Assembly: GCA_024364735.1 (NCBI GenBank)
Contig: JAGFNQ010002612.1
Coordinates: forward strand, 327,452 to 391,451
Direction of reading: 5' to 3'
Source of the DNA: Boesenbergia rotunda
Taxonomy: Eukaryota > Streptophyta > Magnoliopsida > Zingiberales > Zingiberaceae
DNA length: 64,000 nt
The notes under the pieces are model-generated. The model did no database searches, was not told the origin of the DNA, and worked only from the letters and a program-made list of their open reading frames with translations. The translations under genes were made by a program, and so were the position numbers. Below are positions 35,700 through 48,110 of the stretch, piece by piece (position 1 is the first letter of the stretch; each line of letters starts with the position of its first letter).

Positions 35700-36660
35700 T
35701 TCTCATCTTTAACCCATCACACATCTTGACAGATTAGTGATCTCCGACATCGATCTTGTACCAGAGCAGATCGAAGCCCTCGAGTTCACATCAGCTACAG
35801 AGTTCAAAGGAACCACTGATTTGCTTCCTTTGAGCTCTAGTAATCTCTTCTTTTCCATCACCTTCTTAGTCATCAATATATGTTCATCGTTGGAGAAATT
35901 TTTTCCACTGCTCTGTTTTATCGATGAATTTTGACTCCATCAGGCTCCAAGTTGAAGTGCTCCTCACTAAATCTTTTGCTCGAAACACTGCTGAGCATAT
36001 CTGCACTCAGAGAAAGCAAATCCGCCCAGTTGACGTCGCTCCACCGGCGTTTGAAGATGACATCAGAAGCCATAACTCTGTGTTTGTATATATGAAGAGA
36101 TTTAGCTAAGTTTCCTCCTTCTGCCCTAATCCCTTCCTTCTCCTTGGGCTCTCTTTAAACGAATAGCCCGAGGTCGGGGCGGAGGCATCGTCGTCAAGGA
36201 GGTCGGAGGCGAACAAGAAGCGGCAGCTAGCGGATGGCTTGCTGAAAGGGCAGCGTCCTCGGCGCAGACGCCGGCGCGGAAGAGGGGGCAGGTTGAGTGC
36301 GCCTCGAGCCATCGGTCGACGCAGGTGATGTGAAAGGCGTGCTTGCACTTGGGGAGGAGGCGGAGGCGCACTCAAGGCCAGCGCGGGCGCCGCGGAGCGA
36401 ATCGAAGAGGAAGAAGGGGAGGGAACCGATGGCGACCATGTCGATGCCGGAGGGCTGGAGGAGGGGGAGAATCGATAGGCCGGCGGCGGCGAGGGAGGGT
36501 TCAAGAGTGAGGATCCTGTGGTGGGCCTGGTGGCAAAACCTAGCATTAGAAGAACACCAGGAAGTTGAAGGAGGACATGACGACGGAGAATACAGCGACG
36601 CCCAATCGGAAGGCGATGCTGACCTCCTGCGACGGCGAGTCGCAGGGCATCAGCATTAGA
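35700..36660 (-). pseudogene. Decayed ATL-type RING-H2 E3 ligase gene
   Basis: On the minus strand, in order, come fragments of an ATL protein. They are an N-terminal membrane-helix-like piece (IAFRLGVAVFSVVMSSFNFL), broken by TAA and TAG just after it, then PSGIDMVAIGSLPFFLFDSL and ARAGLECA, the GLD-like and pre-RING region. After a frame change comes LRLLPKCKHAFHITCVDRWL EAHSTCPLFRAGV, the second half of RING-H2. The first Cys pair region (C-x2-C) is deleted and the last CPLC has become CPLF. Further on, RRWSDVNWADLLSLSADML, MEKKRLLELKGSKS, LNSVADVNSRAS and RSMSEITNLSR match the C-terminal conserved blocks of the ATL13/ATL46-like group, in several frames. With at least three disabling lesions the RING could not bind zinc normally. 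ATL genes usually have a single exon, as this copy did. Confidence 0.8.
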
Positions 36661-37720
36661 CAGAGCTGATTTTTGTATGCATTTGGTGGGAATTACATCA
36701 AATCATTTCGGTTTAACCTTGAACCCGGCTCGAATTTAGATCGAACTGAATCGGTTATTTCCAATCAGTTGAACCGCTTGTCATGTTTTTATTTTAATTT
36801 CAATTAGGATGATAATTTTCTGGAGGCTCTGATATCATTTAAATAAAGAAGGATATAAAAGGATTATTAATATTTAATATACGATTTAAATATCTAATTA
36901 AATAAAATATATAGATATTAAAAAAAAATTTAAAAATTATTAATAATTTATTAATGTTAGGAATAAATTATATAAATATTTAATTTATTTGTAAAATTAT
37001 AGATATATATATATTTAAATATATTATTAATTCTAATATATTTTTATTAAATGATATGGTTGGATTGAAAAAAATTATTAAAATATAAAATATTCCATTA
37101 TTTAATAGGTATAAATATTCTAATAAATATTTGATACTCGATCGATAGATATGGATATAGAGGCTATATAATACGAACCGAATCCTACCCATTCCTAATT
37201 TCAACTGCTTTGAAATTGATTTACAGTTAATTGAACGATTGAATTTATTAAAAATTCTCAGAAATGACTAATTATTATATTAATCTTCACGTTAAAATTA
37301 TTAAAAATAAAGGAGAAATTCGAATTTAAAAAAAAATAATTAATCAAATAATAGCCAAATCTGGATGATCATCCATCTCACTGAAGTTTATACATCTAAA
37401 GGCTCATTTTAATTATAAGTATTCTTATATTTACTATCTATTAAAAAAAAATTCTAATAATACGTAGTTAAAAAGCAAAATTTCTAATAATACGTCGTAA
37501 TTATGTCTTGAATTTTACATCCTTAATTTATTATCGGAGGATTTAACTATGACACCATACCTCATGTAAAAATTTGTAATGACAAGTTAGACAAGAGATC
37601 ATAATGAAATTTATATTAACAAGTTTACTGAAATTCGAATTAACAAGTTGGTGATAGATGATATTTTTCTTTAAATTTGACGGAGGATTAGATATTAAAT
37701 TCGAAGAGGATATGGAAGTA
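36661..37720. other. AT-rich intergenic DNA
   Basis: Very AT-rich from 36840 to 37130, with TATATTTAAATATATT-like words. No gene or bounded element recognised. Confidence 0.4.
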
Positions 37721-38152
37721 AAGATGTCAAAAATAAACTTGACCTAATGACTCGATCCGAATCGATCTAAAAAAATCAAGTTTGAGTTGGAAATTTTCAA
37801 ATTAGAGTTGGAAGATTTCGGATTAAAAATTTTATGATCGGGTTGAGATTAATCTGAATTTAATGTTTTGTGAATTTTTTTAATATTAAATTAAATTTTA
37901 TTTTAAAATTTAAGATGTTCTTATGTATACTCATATTAATATTGGTATGATCACGATAGAGTAGTGAAATAAGTATAAAATTATAGGAAAAATATATTAA
38001 AAAAAGTTGTTTTAAATCGGTTTTTTAGGTCGGGTTTGGGTTTGGGTTGGTTGAGTTTGGATTTGGACGTTTTGAGTTGAATTTGGATTGAGAGTTTAAA
38101 AAAGAATTTTCAACCCAAACTCGATCCGATCCATCCGTCTGAATTGACACAT
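37721..38152 (+). repeat. Dispersed AT-rich repeat R1, copy 2
   Basis: Aligns by eye over most of its length with 7727-8200, in the same orientation. It starts AAGATGTCAAAAATAAAC and ends CTGAATTGACAC. This copy is less AT-rich and keeps GACTCGATCCGAATCGATC near its start and CTCGATCCGATCC near its end, which suggests inverted ends. Confidence 0.6.
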
Positions 38153-38254
38153 GGATAACTTATGGTGCATAATCATGAACACCTGCATAGGTAGCGAAAT
38201 CTTGATCATTCATCTCTATTATACATTTTTGATGGGTGATGTGTAGGTTGCCAC

Positions 38255-38257
<3 letters not shown>

Positions 38258-38315
<58 letters not shown>
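38258..38315. repeat. (TA)n microsatellite, 58 bp
   Basis: Uninterrupted TA repeat upstream of the DUF1639 gene. Not attached to a recognised element. Confidence 0.95.
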
Positions 38316-38318
<3 letters not shown>

Positions 38319-38774
38319 GTGAATATGAAGATGCAGATAGGAAATTCGAAACAAATCGGATTGTCCATCTTGATGACTCATTTTCATTTTGACTAATATT
38401 TATTAGGCCCTCTTTCTTGTGGGTTATTTACTAAAAATCCCGCGACAGGGTCCGATTGAAAATAGCAAACATATATGGGTTCGTATGGAAGAGATTGGTT
38501 CTCTAGTTTTACTCCACCCCAAAAGGCCGCTCTTTTCTTCCCCATTAGTAGTTCTCTCCTGCCCAGCCGTTAAGCCTCTTCTCTCCCTCCCTCTCTGTGT
38601 TAATTTCTCCTCAGTCACAAGAATCGCTCCTCGAGACGCGAACTCGATTGGGAAGGAGTCTGCTGCTAGATCTCCAGCATCGCCATTGATGCGTGTGCTC
38701 TGCATAGACAAGCCTGAGATTTGTTTGATGAGTTGGTGGAAACTGGTCCTCGGATCGCAATTCCGCACTTGGGC

Positions 38775-41700
38775 ATGATGAGGTTTGTGTGGATCTTGTT
38801 CTTCGTCTGTGCGTCTGGTACTAGTTGCAATTTGGACCATTTTTACTTCGATTGCTTCTCCTGATCCCTGCCGCGGTCGAGATCGATGGGAGGTGAAGGC
38901 GGTGATGGATGCGGAGGGTGATCTTTTCTGCTTCATGATCGCCTCTGTTACTTTGATCTGTTGCTTGTAGTCTGGCTTTGCCCAAATGGTTCTCATCCGT
39001 TGTTATTTAGGATTTTTTCTTTTGCGCATTTGATCCTTCTGTTTTTTCGCGAGAATTTCGAGTTACTGCTCGTCAAATATCTCTTGGATGCAGGATCTGT
39101 TGTCTGATAAAAGAATTTCTACTTTTGTTTGGATCAGTTCGTGATTGTAAGCTATCTTAAGGTCTTCGTTACGTTCTTTCTTCGCATGGGTGTACTCTTT
39201 GCCTTTATCGTGCTGGTTGAGAGGACGAGAAAACGAGCGACGGCCCGAGTCCAGTGGACGAGGATCGATTGTGCTGCGGCAAGCTTTCTTATTTCATTCT
39301 TTGTTGTTTTGTATCTCCCCTGAAAGATTAGTCGTTTCCATGTCCGATCCCTTTTCTCATTTATTTTTATTTTTTCCATTTATCCTTCTCTTCCGAAATT
39401 CTCGAATTCTTCATGGTGAATGAAATCTGGCCGCCACGATTCACTCCGCCTGTTGCTGCTCTTTGTTGACATTTTGTTCTACTTACTGCTGATAAAATTT
39501 CCTTCTCTTCTTTCGTCCCTGATCTTGTGCTTTTCTCACATTTTTTCTTGGCGAACACCATCGATTTTCAGCAATAAATCGAGGCAAAAAGTATCAATTT
39601 TTTTACCCTTTTGCACATGTTTCAGTGATACGGTGTTCTTATCCCCATTTTTTTTATTTTTCTCGATCTTTCCTTTTAAGATTTTATAAGATCTACTGAG
39701 GTGTTAGACAACCTTTTTCATCGAATCTTGATCGCGCAGATACCAGAAAGTGAGCCCCGACGTCCTCCTCCTCAGCAATGGAAAGAAGCTATCACTGCGA
39801 ACCTGCAAAGAAGAGGATGCGATTGCAGACTACGTCGCCTCCGAAGGCAAATCCCTTCCTCGAGCGCGATCGGCGTCGGGGTCGGCTGATCCCTCCCCAA
39901 CATCGGACTGCCACCACTCCTTCCCTTCGGAATCATTACCAGCGCAATGCGACCAACGGCCATCCTTCACGAAGACTCAGAACATTCACCATCGCTTTGA
40001 GGTAAATGGGTTCGGCGCCGACGTAGGCGGCACTGGTCTTCTCCAGTGGGGTCAAAATAAGAGGTCCCGTGGCTCGAGGGCTGACGACCGGTCGGCTGGG
40101 GACGAATCTTCCGCCAACTCAATGCCCAAAATCCAGCGGAGATCGGTGTTGTCGGCTGCGATGCCCCCTCCGCCTTGTGGCTTGTCCACCAGAGACGCCA
40201 ATCACCGTTCACTAAAAAATAAGTATGCCATTTCTTATCATCCTCTTGTTTTTTTCCTTTCTCATTCTTCTAAGCTTGGTTTCATTGATGTTTTCCCAAT
40301 AGAGAGGTGAAACAATTTCTTGGAAAAAGCAACATTTTGGTGCTTTCTGGATCTAAATTGTAAAATCGTGTCTGTCTCGTGCATCATTTTTGTCTTTGTT
40401 TTTTACCCTACAGTCAGATCAAAAGTGAATAAGGTTATTTGTTTTTCTTAAAACTATTAGAATTATGCTATTTGCCAAATTATGAGTTTAAACTCAATGT
40501 TTGAAGCATATATATTGCCCTGCTTTGATGATGATTATATCCTAAACATTGTGTAAGATCTCATCTTGATATTTAGTTGATGATTAACAACTTGTCGCTT
40601 ATTTCTATGAAATTGACCAATTCTTCTCTAGTGAGATATTGGTTTTGTGGATAGAATTGTGAGACTCAGTCCTGTGAAGTCCCATACATGCGCAGTCCTT
40701 TCTAGTTTCTATGACAATCTTATACTTAATAAGTTAAACTTAATGAGAATGTTTCCAATAAAACCTTTTTCTTTTATAGTTTCATGTAAAGCATGACTAC
40801 CTCCAATCGCTTCTGTTGTACCAAAGCGTGTTTTTGTTGTCCCACCATGATGCATTTCTTTCCCTTCATTTGATTTTTGTTACTTGAAAATATGTCATCT
40901 TTTTAGAATTACTCATATTCTTTGCCTTAAATCAAGGTGCTACTGTTTCTCTCTGTAAGGTTATAAACATTGCTCAACATTACGTTTCGAGTGGCATCGA
41001 AGTTAATACCTCAGAGTCCTTCCCATCTTGCTTTGTTGCATCTAAATACCTCTTTTTGCCCACTATATCCCATGATCAGGAACATTAAAGATGGATCCAG
41101 CGACCTGGCTCTATCTGGGAAGAGATCTCCGAGAGTCCTGCCCGAGAACGCTCAGAAGCCGACGGCCAAGGCTGCTCAGAATGGCTGTGCTGCAGCAGCA
41201 GCAGCAGGTGTCTATGTGAACACGGAATCATCAAAACGTCCATTTGAGAGAGAGATGGGCAGTGCAGGAGAGAAGATAAATCTTGATAACTTTGAGTGGC
41301 CGAGGATTTACATCTCCCTCTCCAGGAAGGAGAAAGAAGATGACTTCCTTGCCATGAAAGGGACAAAGCTGCCCCACAGACCCAAGAAAAGGCCCAAGAA
41401 CATTGAAAAAGCTCTCCAGGTATATACTATAATTCATCTTACTCGATCCGTAGTTTCTTTACATCAGTATTGGTGTTTTGCGTCATTTTATTACTCTATG
41501 GTTCAGAGTTCTAAAGAAAATTTCTGAACTAAAAAAAAAAAAATCGATAGTGTGATTTACTCCTTTTTTTTTCTGTTCCATTTTGTTTCTGCAGTATTGT
41601 TTTCCAGGGATGTGGCTTTCAGACTTGACCAGAGCCAGATATGAAGTGAGGGAGAAGAAGTGTGTGAAGAAGGTATCCTTTTAAATTTTAATATTCACAA

Positions 41701-41914
41701 CCTGGTATTATTTGATGCAAGACATTTACTTTTGACTCTTCGGTCTGAAAACATTTCAGTGGGGGTGGTTGCAACGATAGTCTCATTCTTTTTCTTTCAT
41801 TCTGACTTGACCACCAGATCTAATAATTTAGGCTCTAATGGTGTCTTGATCTGTTGTTTGCAGAAGAAACTTGGACTAAGGGCCATGGAGAGCTTAAACA
41901 GTGATTCAGAGTAA
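38775..41914 (+). CDS. DUF1639 family protein
   Basis: Five exons (38775-38782, 39740-40222, 41080-41419, 41595-41672, 41864-41914) give 319 codons. The coding part of exon 1 is only ATG ATG AG: splicing yields MMRYQKVSPDVLLLSNGKKL. The C-terminus carries the diagnostic DUF1639 block LPHRPKKRPKNIEKALQYCF, PGMWLSDLTRARYEVREKK and KKLGLRAMESLNSDSE. An earlier LLQWGQNKRSRGSR (about residue 104) fits the W-G-x-x-K/R element of the family. The molecular function of DUF1639 proteins is not established to my knowledge; the basic patches suggest nucleic-acid or nuclear association, which is only inference. Intron 4 has U12-type signals. A 5' UTR of about 250 bases precedes the start, and the first intron is 957 bases. 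Confidence 0.9.
41673..41863 (+). other. U12-type GT-AG intron of the DUF1639 gene
   Basis: The intron starts GTATCCTTTT, a perfect match to the minor-spliceosome donor, and ends TTTGCAG. GTCTTGATC lies with its branch A about 14 bases before the acceptor, matching the TTCCTTRAY-like U12 branch site in its core. The reading frame crosses at phase 0 in the conserved KKCVKK-KKLGL segment. Confidence 0.8.
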
Positions 41915-42119
41915 CGACAGTGGGGAGTGGTGGAATCTCAGTCTTCTTCGTGCTTCCCTAGCTCAAATTACATTTCTCCTTTTTTTTCACTTTTATTTTG
42001 CAGTCTGGGATTTTCTCCTCCTTTGGCTACAGTTTTTTGTTTTTGGCAAAGATGAAGATCGTGTGATCCTTCATCGTATACCTTGCTCTTGTACAGATCT
42101 CATCCTTCAATGAGAGATG

Positions 42120-42900
42120 AAAGTTTCAATTTAGTGTTCTTCTCTTTCTCCTTAGTTTTTACGGCGCCTTCCATGTCAATATTAGAATAAATTGACGTGA
42201 GAGTCTACCTTTGGCAGTGATTATAATATGTTCAAAAATAGCTGGTCTTTTTGTAATTAGGCACAGATATTCAGTTTACCCCATTAATTCTGAGAATTAT
42301 GCATTGACTATTCTGAAAATATAATCTCCGATTGCGAGTCCATCAAATCTCAAAATTCAAAATATTTATTGATAAAAATATATTTAAAATTATGCATTAA
42401 CTATCGGGAAAATTAATTGCTTACTATTGGCGCATTCCAACTTTCTTAAACATTTAATAATCGAATTTCAATAAATTAATAAATAAATTTTTTAATGAGC
42501 GATTAAAATATTAGGTTGATGGGTCACTCATATAACATGAAAAAAATTAACATAAATTGAATAATTTTAATTTTTTTCAACTTAATTATTAATCTTAAAG
42601 TTGCTAATATTCAACTACAAATTTATTTACTACGAGAAAAAAAAATTATCAACCAAATTATTAATCTTTTTTTTCTGTCACTAATGGATTAATTAAAAAT
42701 CAAATAAACTGAGTCGAATAAGCTGGTTTCAGTTAAAATATTTTTTTTAGATTGTTTATTTTCAGAAAAGTAAGTTATAAAATATAGTGTAGTTTAAAAT
42801 TAATAAAAAGTTAAAAGGCTTTGTTTTTGAAAAGATGATAAATATTGTGTCATTTTAAAAATTACCCACTAATAATTAATAAATTCCCATTGGAGAAGGT
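42120..42900. other. Intergenic region before the UIEF-like gene
   Basis: AT-rich with no ORF or bounded element. The GC content rises at about 42895 where the next gene's leader appears to begin. Confidence 0.4.
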
Positions 42901-44394
42901 AAAGGGCATCATCTTCCCGGTTGGCTTCGTGGAAGTAAGCGAACCCTAATTCGCGATCTCGATTCCCAATTCTTGATCTCCGTTAACTCGTCGGCAGAAG
43001 CCCTCAGAATCCTTGATTTGTCAAGGAACTGCAAGAAATTCCCTTTCGTCGTTTGCCCCTTTAATCCTTTTGCGCAGCATCCTCTATTTCGGCAGATCTG
43101 GTGAGTATTCTCTTCCCTTATTTTATGTGATTAATTTCTTTGTCTCTTTTGTGTTATTTTCATGATCCTTGTTTACATCTTTTTTTCTTCTGATGTACGT
43201 TCGGCGCATAGAGGAATCGATTTCGAAACCTCAGAGGATATGATCTAAGAAGTAGATCAGTTCGAACATCGTTCAATTACCTATTCAATTGAGAATTATT
43301 TTCCTCTATTTGAAATTTCCTTTTCTTATGTTTGTTTAAGGCAAGGCGCACTAGAGATAAATCTACAAGTAATTCCTCTGGTCTCTTTTTTTAACCTTTT
43401 ATATTTCAAGATCAATATCCTTAAAGTGAGTATTCTCTTAGCTTAATTTATCTGTGTCCTTCTATGAATAAGGCTTGGATTTCTATAAAAATTTGTTTTC
43501 GTCATTATCTTTATGTTCTTATAATATATTATGTTCTTGTTCTCAAGGTACTTGCTTGGATGCCTTTGAATGCTTTTGTGTGATGCATATTAATGTAATA
43601 GTAATAGCTTTGACATTTGGCGTTTTCCCTCTCAATATGTGCATCTCTTTCTCTCTCTTTTCTTTTTTGAGTCAACTTTCTTGATTTTTATCCATATAAC
43701 ATGGTTTTCTATTGTACCTCGATTTGATTGTGGAGTTAGAACTTGGAAACCGTTCCTTATTTTTTTCTCCTTAAGATCTAAAATTGCATTCTGACTACAT
43801 GTGATGAAAATCCCCGATTTAGTATGCTGTAGAAAATTTTAAATGAAAAATACTTTTGAATTTGAAGGTTTTGAGCAAAAACTAGCCTTCTGCTCTGTTG
43901 TTTGTCATGTGGGAATCTATATTTGAAATCCTATATTCCTATTTGCCTTCTTAGGTCATTCAATGATTTATCTTAGAACCCTTGATTGTGTTTGTAGCCA
44001 TTAGTTTCTTGAACTCTGTATGTACAATGTGGTTTTTGGTCGTGTGATCATATATTGAGATAGGATTTAGTTGTCTTCTTGCTTTCACTTTAAAGTTGGT
44101 TTTGGAAGTATGATTCTTGTTGATTTTGTTTCTTTCTCTATAAGCTTTTTAAATGGAAACTCTTTAGGAAGTTGGGTTTAGAGCTGCAAAGAGTGCATGT
44201 GCTGTTGAGGATCAGGGTTCGCATATTTTCAATTTTCAATTGTATCATGGGTGTTTTCTTTGATCACTTAATTATTTCACATTTCTTTCTTTAATTATTT
44301 TTTTTTAATTTTGTGTGGGCAGCTTGTAGTTTCATAGTTGGTTAGAGCTTTTATTGTGATACTGTTGCTTACCTTCCTAATTCTGAATATGCAG
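42901..44394 (+). other. Leader exon(s) and leader intron of the UIEF-like gene
   Basis: A likely 5' UTR exon at about 42900-43099 ends GGCAGATCTG|GTGAGT. The next clear exon opens directly at the start codon after ATATGCAG (44394). The T-rich interval is consistent with one or two leader introns. No protein-coding signal. Confidence 0.5.
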
Positions 44395-47013
44395 ATGGCA
44401 ACAAAACCATTAACAAACGAAGCGATTGCCATGACTGAGAAGAAGATGGACATGGCATTGGGTATGTCAAGACTTTCTTCTATCATAGTTGAGGTTTCTG
44501 TAAGATTAGCTTGGTCATAACGAACCTTCCCATATTTGCTGCAGATGATATTATTAAAATGTCAAAGAAAAATGCATCTAAAGGAAAAAGACCTCCAAGG
44601 CCTCCTGTGAGTGATTATTCTTTACCGGAGAAAGTTGGTTTTTCCAAATAATTGAACATGATGATAAATACCTTGTTTTAGATCAAAAACCAAGGGTTTC
44701 AGTATAGAAATCCTTCCCAAGGTAACACCAGGGTACAGCACTTCATCGATTCTAGATCATCAATTAGACAGGTGAAAACGGTAAACTAATTTTCAACTTA
44801 GGTTGCCTATTCTATACATTTATTAATATCTTGTAGTTAATTGATGTTTAGGGTGTTCTCGCAAAGAGAAGGTCAAATTTTCACGGGAATCAATTCCCAG
44901 TAACAACAGAGATGGCAAGGAAGGCTGTTGGCATGCCCATTCACAGTAGGATGACGAATCAAATTGGACGAAGGTATTTTTGTGACTTTCTGTTCCCCTT
45001 CTTTCTCAATTTTTTTATTCTATTTACAGATTCTCAGCTTTAGTTTATCTGAATTTCCTTACAGGTAAATGTAGTTCTTATTTGATGTTCACAGAAAGTC
45101 TTCCACGCTTGTGCTATCAATTTCTGCAGTTATCCACAGTTGTCTTTTGGACTCTGAGCTGTTATATGGTTTGAAATGCACATTTGATATTACATAGTTG
45201 TCTTTGAGGACTTCTGTGTGTGCCCATTCCACAGTTGCCATAAACCATTGTTGGTTTTTGACCCCTTTGACATCTCAAAATTGTTGAGCATTTGGGCAAC
45301 GAAGGATAAAAATAGCTTAGTAGATCATTATTATGCACCAAGTGTAGTATTTCTCAACATATTGGTGTATGATGACCAGATTATGAGAAGATTGATATCT
45401 ATCTAGGCAAGTATTTTAAGCAAGTGAAATAAATGCCGTGTTTCATGGTTAGCATCGAGGCCAAAAGTAACTTGTTTGTATCATTGAGACATTCATTAGA
45501 GTCATCTCCTGTCCGTATTGGCGTAAACTCACAAGGGAGAACATGGATTTATTTCTTAACTAGAAAGGCAAGTCTGATTTTTTTTCCCTACAGATCAAAC
45601 AAATTTTGCCTATGGAATATTTTCAGATTACCTGCAACTTACAAAGATTGTTTCTGCTTCAGATGCAATCAGTTAGATGGTATAGATCTATTTAGTTTCT
45701 TCCTCAGTGGATTAATCTGCCATAAAATGCTTGTTCACAGTTTTGGTTCACAAAAATACAGAGCATTCAAGATGTATATTAAGGAGACAGTACAGACCAA
45801 TTGATTTTTCTTTGCATATATTGGAGTTCGCTCAGGCTCCAAACGCCTAAAGTTCCTAAAATGATGGAGTGATTTGATTGGCACCATCTCTCTGTACTCT
45901 GTAGGCACATATTGTTGAGTCATCTTCCTTGTACTCGATTCTGGGCGCTTCCCATCTATATGGTAGACATGATATTTGTTGATATTTGATTCAGTAACAA
46001 CTATGCTGAAGCCAGGCTTCCCATCTCTGGAGCATCCTAATCTGAATGGCTTAGTAGATATGGGATCCATTAAGCACAGGCTTGCTTTATGAGATCAGCA
46101 TTATAATTCTGAAAGTTCTTTTTTTAAGAGCTACTTTTATCAGGACAAGGGTTATTTGGTGTTTCAACCAATTTCAGTGTCCTTTTGTTTTGGCTTAGTG
46201 ATGAAAGATGATGTGTTTGTGTTCGGGGAAATGCCACTGTACCTCAATTTCTCTAAAGCGTGACAACGGCCAAACAAGGATATTGTAGAGCAGATATATG
46301 AAAGTTGGTGGAAGAGTTAGTCAATGCATTGACAGTTAATTGTTCATTATCATTTTGTTTTGAATAGTAATTTAAACATGCAATTGCTTTTAAGAGAGAA
46401 TGGTAAGTTATTTCATCGTTGCTATATTTCATTGACCAAAAAACAGTCCGTGTTAACTTTTAAGTTTGTAATCTCTCTCTCTCTCTCTCTCTCTCTCTAA
46501 CATTTAATTACTTATGCAGGACTAAGGCTACAGGAATTCAGAGAAAAGTTGCCGATGTGAGCTCTATTCGCAAGGTAACTTTTTATGAACACAAATAGTT
46601 ATTTCTTTGTTTATGACAAAGAACTAATGGTGTTTATGCATCTTTTAACTAAAGAATACTGGCATGAAATTCTGATAATGTTTTTTTTTAATGATAGTGG
46701 CGGCATAGCTTTTTTGTAATTTATTGATTTCTTGCATTTTGTCAATTGCCTTGATTTAGGGAACTTGGGCATATCTTCTAATATCATGCTAATGCAATGT
46801 CAGGATAAGGTGGTTGCCAAGAAACGGCCTCAGACCTTGGATGCGCTCTTTGCCAATATGAAGGAACAGAGGATGAAGTTTATGAACCAGAAGATGAATC
46901 CCGGAATCGGCATGCCTCCAGCACAAAGGCACGTTGCACCAAGGCAGCAGCAGCAGGGAAGAGCAGGGCCACGTGGTGGTCCTCGCCGCCAATTTGGCAA
47001 CTTTGCCAATTGA
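44395..47013 (+). CDS. UAP56-interacting mRNA export factor-like protein (UIEF type)
   Basis: Six exons (44395-44461, 44545-44606, 44682-44771, 44852-44973, 46520-46574, 46804-47013) give 201 codons. The N-terminus MATKPLTNEAIAMTEKKMDM leads into ALDDIIKMSKK, a UAP56-binding motif like that of ALY-type adaptors (LDDIIK). Then come HFIDSRSSIRQGVLAKRRSN, FHGNQFPVTTEMARKAV, the conserved RPQTLDALFANMKEQRM and a Gln/Arg/Gly-rich RNA-binding-type tail. The whole resembles Arabidopsis UIEF1/UIEF2, nuclear adaptors that bind the helicase UAP56 in mRNA export. That assignment rests on memory of the family and was not searched. The 1.5-kb intron 4 contains a (CT)n run and no second gene. All borders are GT-AG. 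Confidence 0.8.
46467..46499 (+). repeat. (CT)n microsatellite in intron
   Basis: A pure CT tract about 20 bases before the exon at 46520; it may act as part of the polypyrimidine tract. Confidence 0.85.
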
Positions 47014-47846
47014 AGACAGTTTGCTTTGTGGTGCTCAAGTCCCAAAGCAAAATGCTATCTTTTCCGTTCAGTTTGGTTTGCAATCGCATGACAAATCATT
47101 CCACTAGAAAACCTACGACAACACATTGTTCACTGTTTGTTTGTTGGAAGTCTGGTTTTTCCCATCGTACTATCTTGTAAAGCAGCAGTGATGTTCTTTA
47201 TTTTACGTTGGACTATTAGTAGCTTGGTGACAAATTATCTTAGCGATTCCAGATTTGAAGTTTATGCTCAAGCTGCTGAATTAATTGACCACGAAGCTGA
47301 GATTCTTGACGAGGCTCAGGTGATAAATCCAAGAAAAGCAGCAGGTTTTCATATTATATGCAGAAGTGAATCATATGATTACTGAACAGGCATTGAGCCT
47401 CACTCTCAGTCAACATTATACAAATAAACTGAATGCCATAGAATATCACAGCCAAGGTTGATTATGGTGGAATTAGAAACCATCCTGCCCTTATTCAGGT
47501 ACAATTGCCATATTAGTTTTAGTTTGCAGGCTTTATTTTCATAGGTGGGCAAAGTATTGCAATAAGATTTCTCTTCAGACTCAGGTTAACGTCTACCCAA
47601 CTACAAAATTACTTGATTAAAGAATTGCTATGATTAATTTTATCCTATACTAGTTTCGGAGATTACTCAAATAGGATGTGTAAGCATAATTTTTGAAATT
47701 TTCATCAATTACTATGCTTTAGTTTATTAGAGTGAAAAGAATAAGATTTGCAATGTGTGACTACTTTTCACTTATAAATTTTCATCAATCTACATGATTT
47801 GATATCAATTAATTTTTCTGTTTGGGTAGGATTTGATGGAAACGTT
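47014..47846. other. UIEF 3' UTR and intergenic DNA
   Basis: The first 300-400 bases are probably 3' UTR. The rest is AT-rich with no gene. The first copy of the tower's target word appears at 47847. Confidence 0.4.
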
Positions 47847-47869
47847 TATAATGGAGCAATTTTAAAAAA

Positions 47870-48110
47870 CGAGTAACTTCGAACTTAGGATGGTCAATTT
47901 GGCTTCACAAAATTTTTTCAACAGTTGTTAAGGTAAATCGGAAAGTTTTTATGGTGGACAGTTCAGAAGTCTAACGTTTCAGGTTCGCATTATATCTGCA
48001 AAAAAAATCTTACAAAATATGTCATAATTGGGGATCAAATCGCGAATATTTAGAATGATAATTAGTCATCCTTCCGTTGTACCATTGCTCTAGGAGTTCT
48101 CTGATTAACG
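47870..48110 (-). mobile_element. SINE family B copy B1
   Basis: Reverse-oriented family B: AAATCGGAAAGTTTTTATGG, TGGGGATCAAATCGCGAATA and the head ending CATTGCTCTAGGAG. It abuts copy B2 with no target word between, so B1-B2 may be a dimer. Confidence 0.65.

Noticed and set aside
38419..38996. Overlapping open frames on both strands near the DUF1639 leader
   Set aside because: The plus frame is the 5' UTR of the spliced gene and the minus frame has no family resemblance.
45735..46070. Minus-strand open frame of 111 codons in the UIEF intron
   Set aside because: No recognised motif, no splice partners, and AT-rich composition like the rest of the intron.
46161..46320. Second gene inside the UIEF intron
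   Set aside because: Looked for exons with donors and acceptors between 45000 and 46500; none connect in frame.
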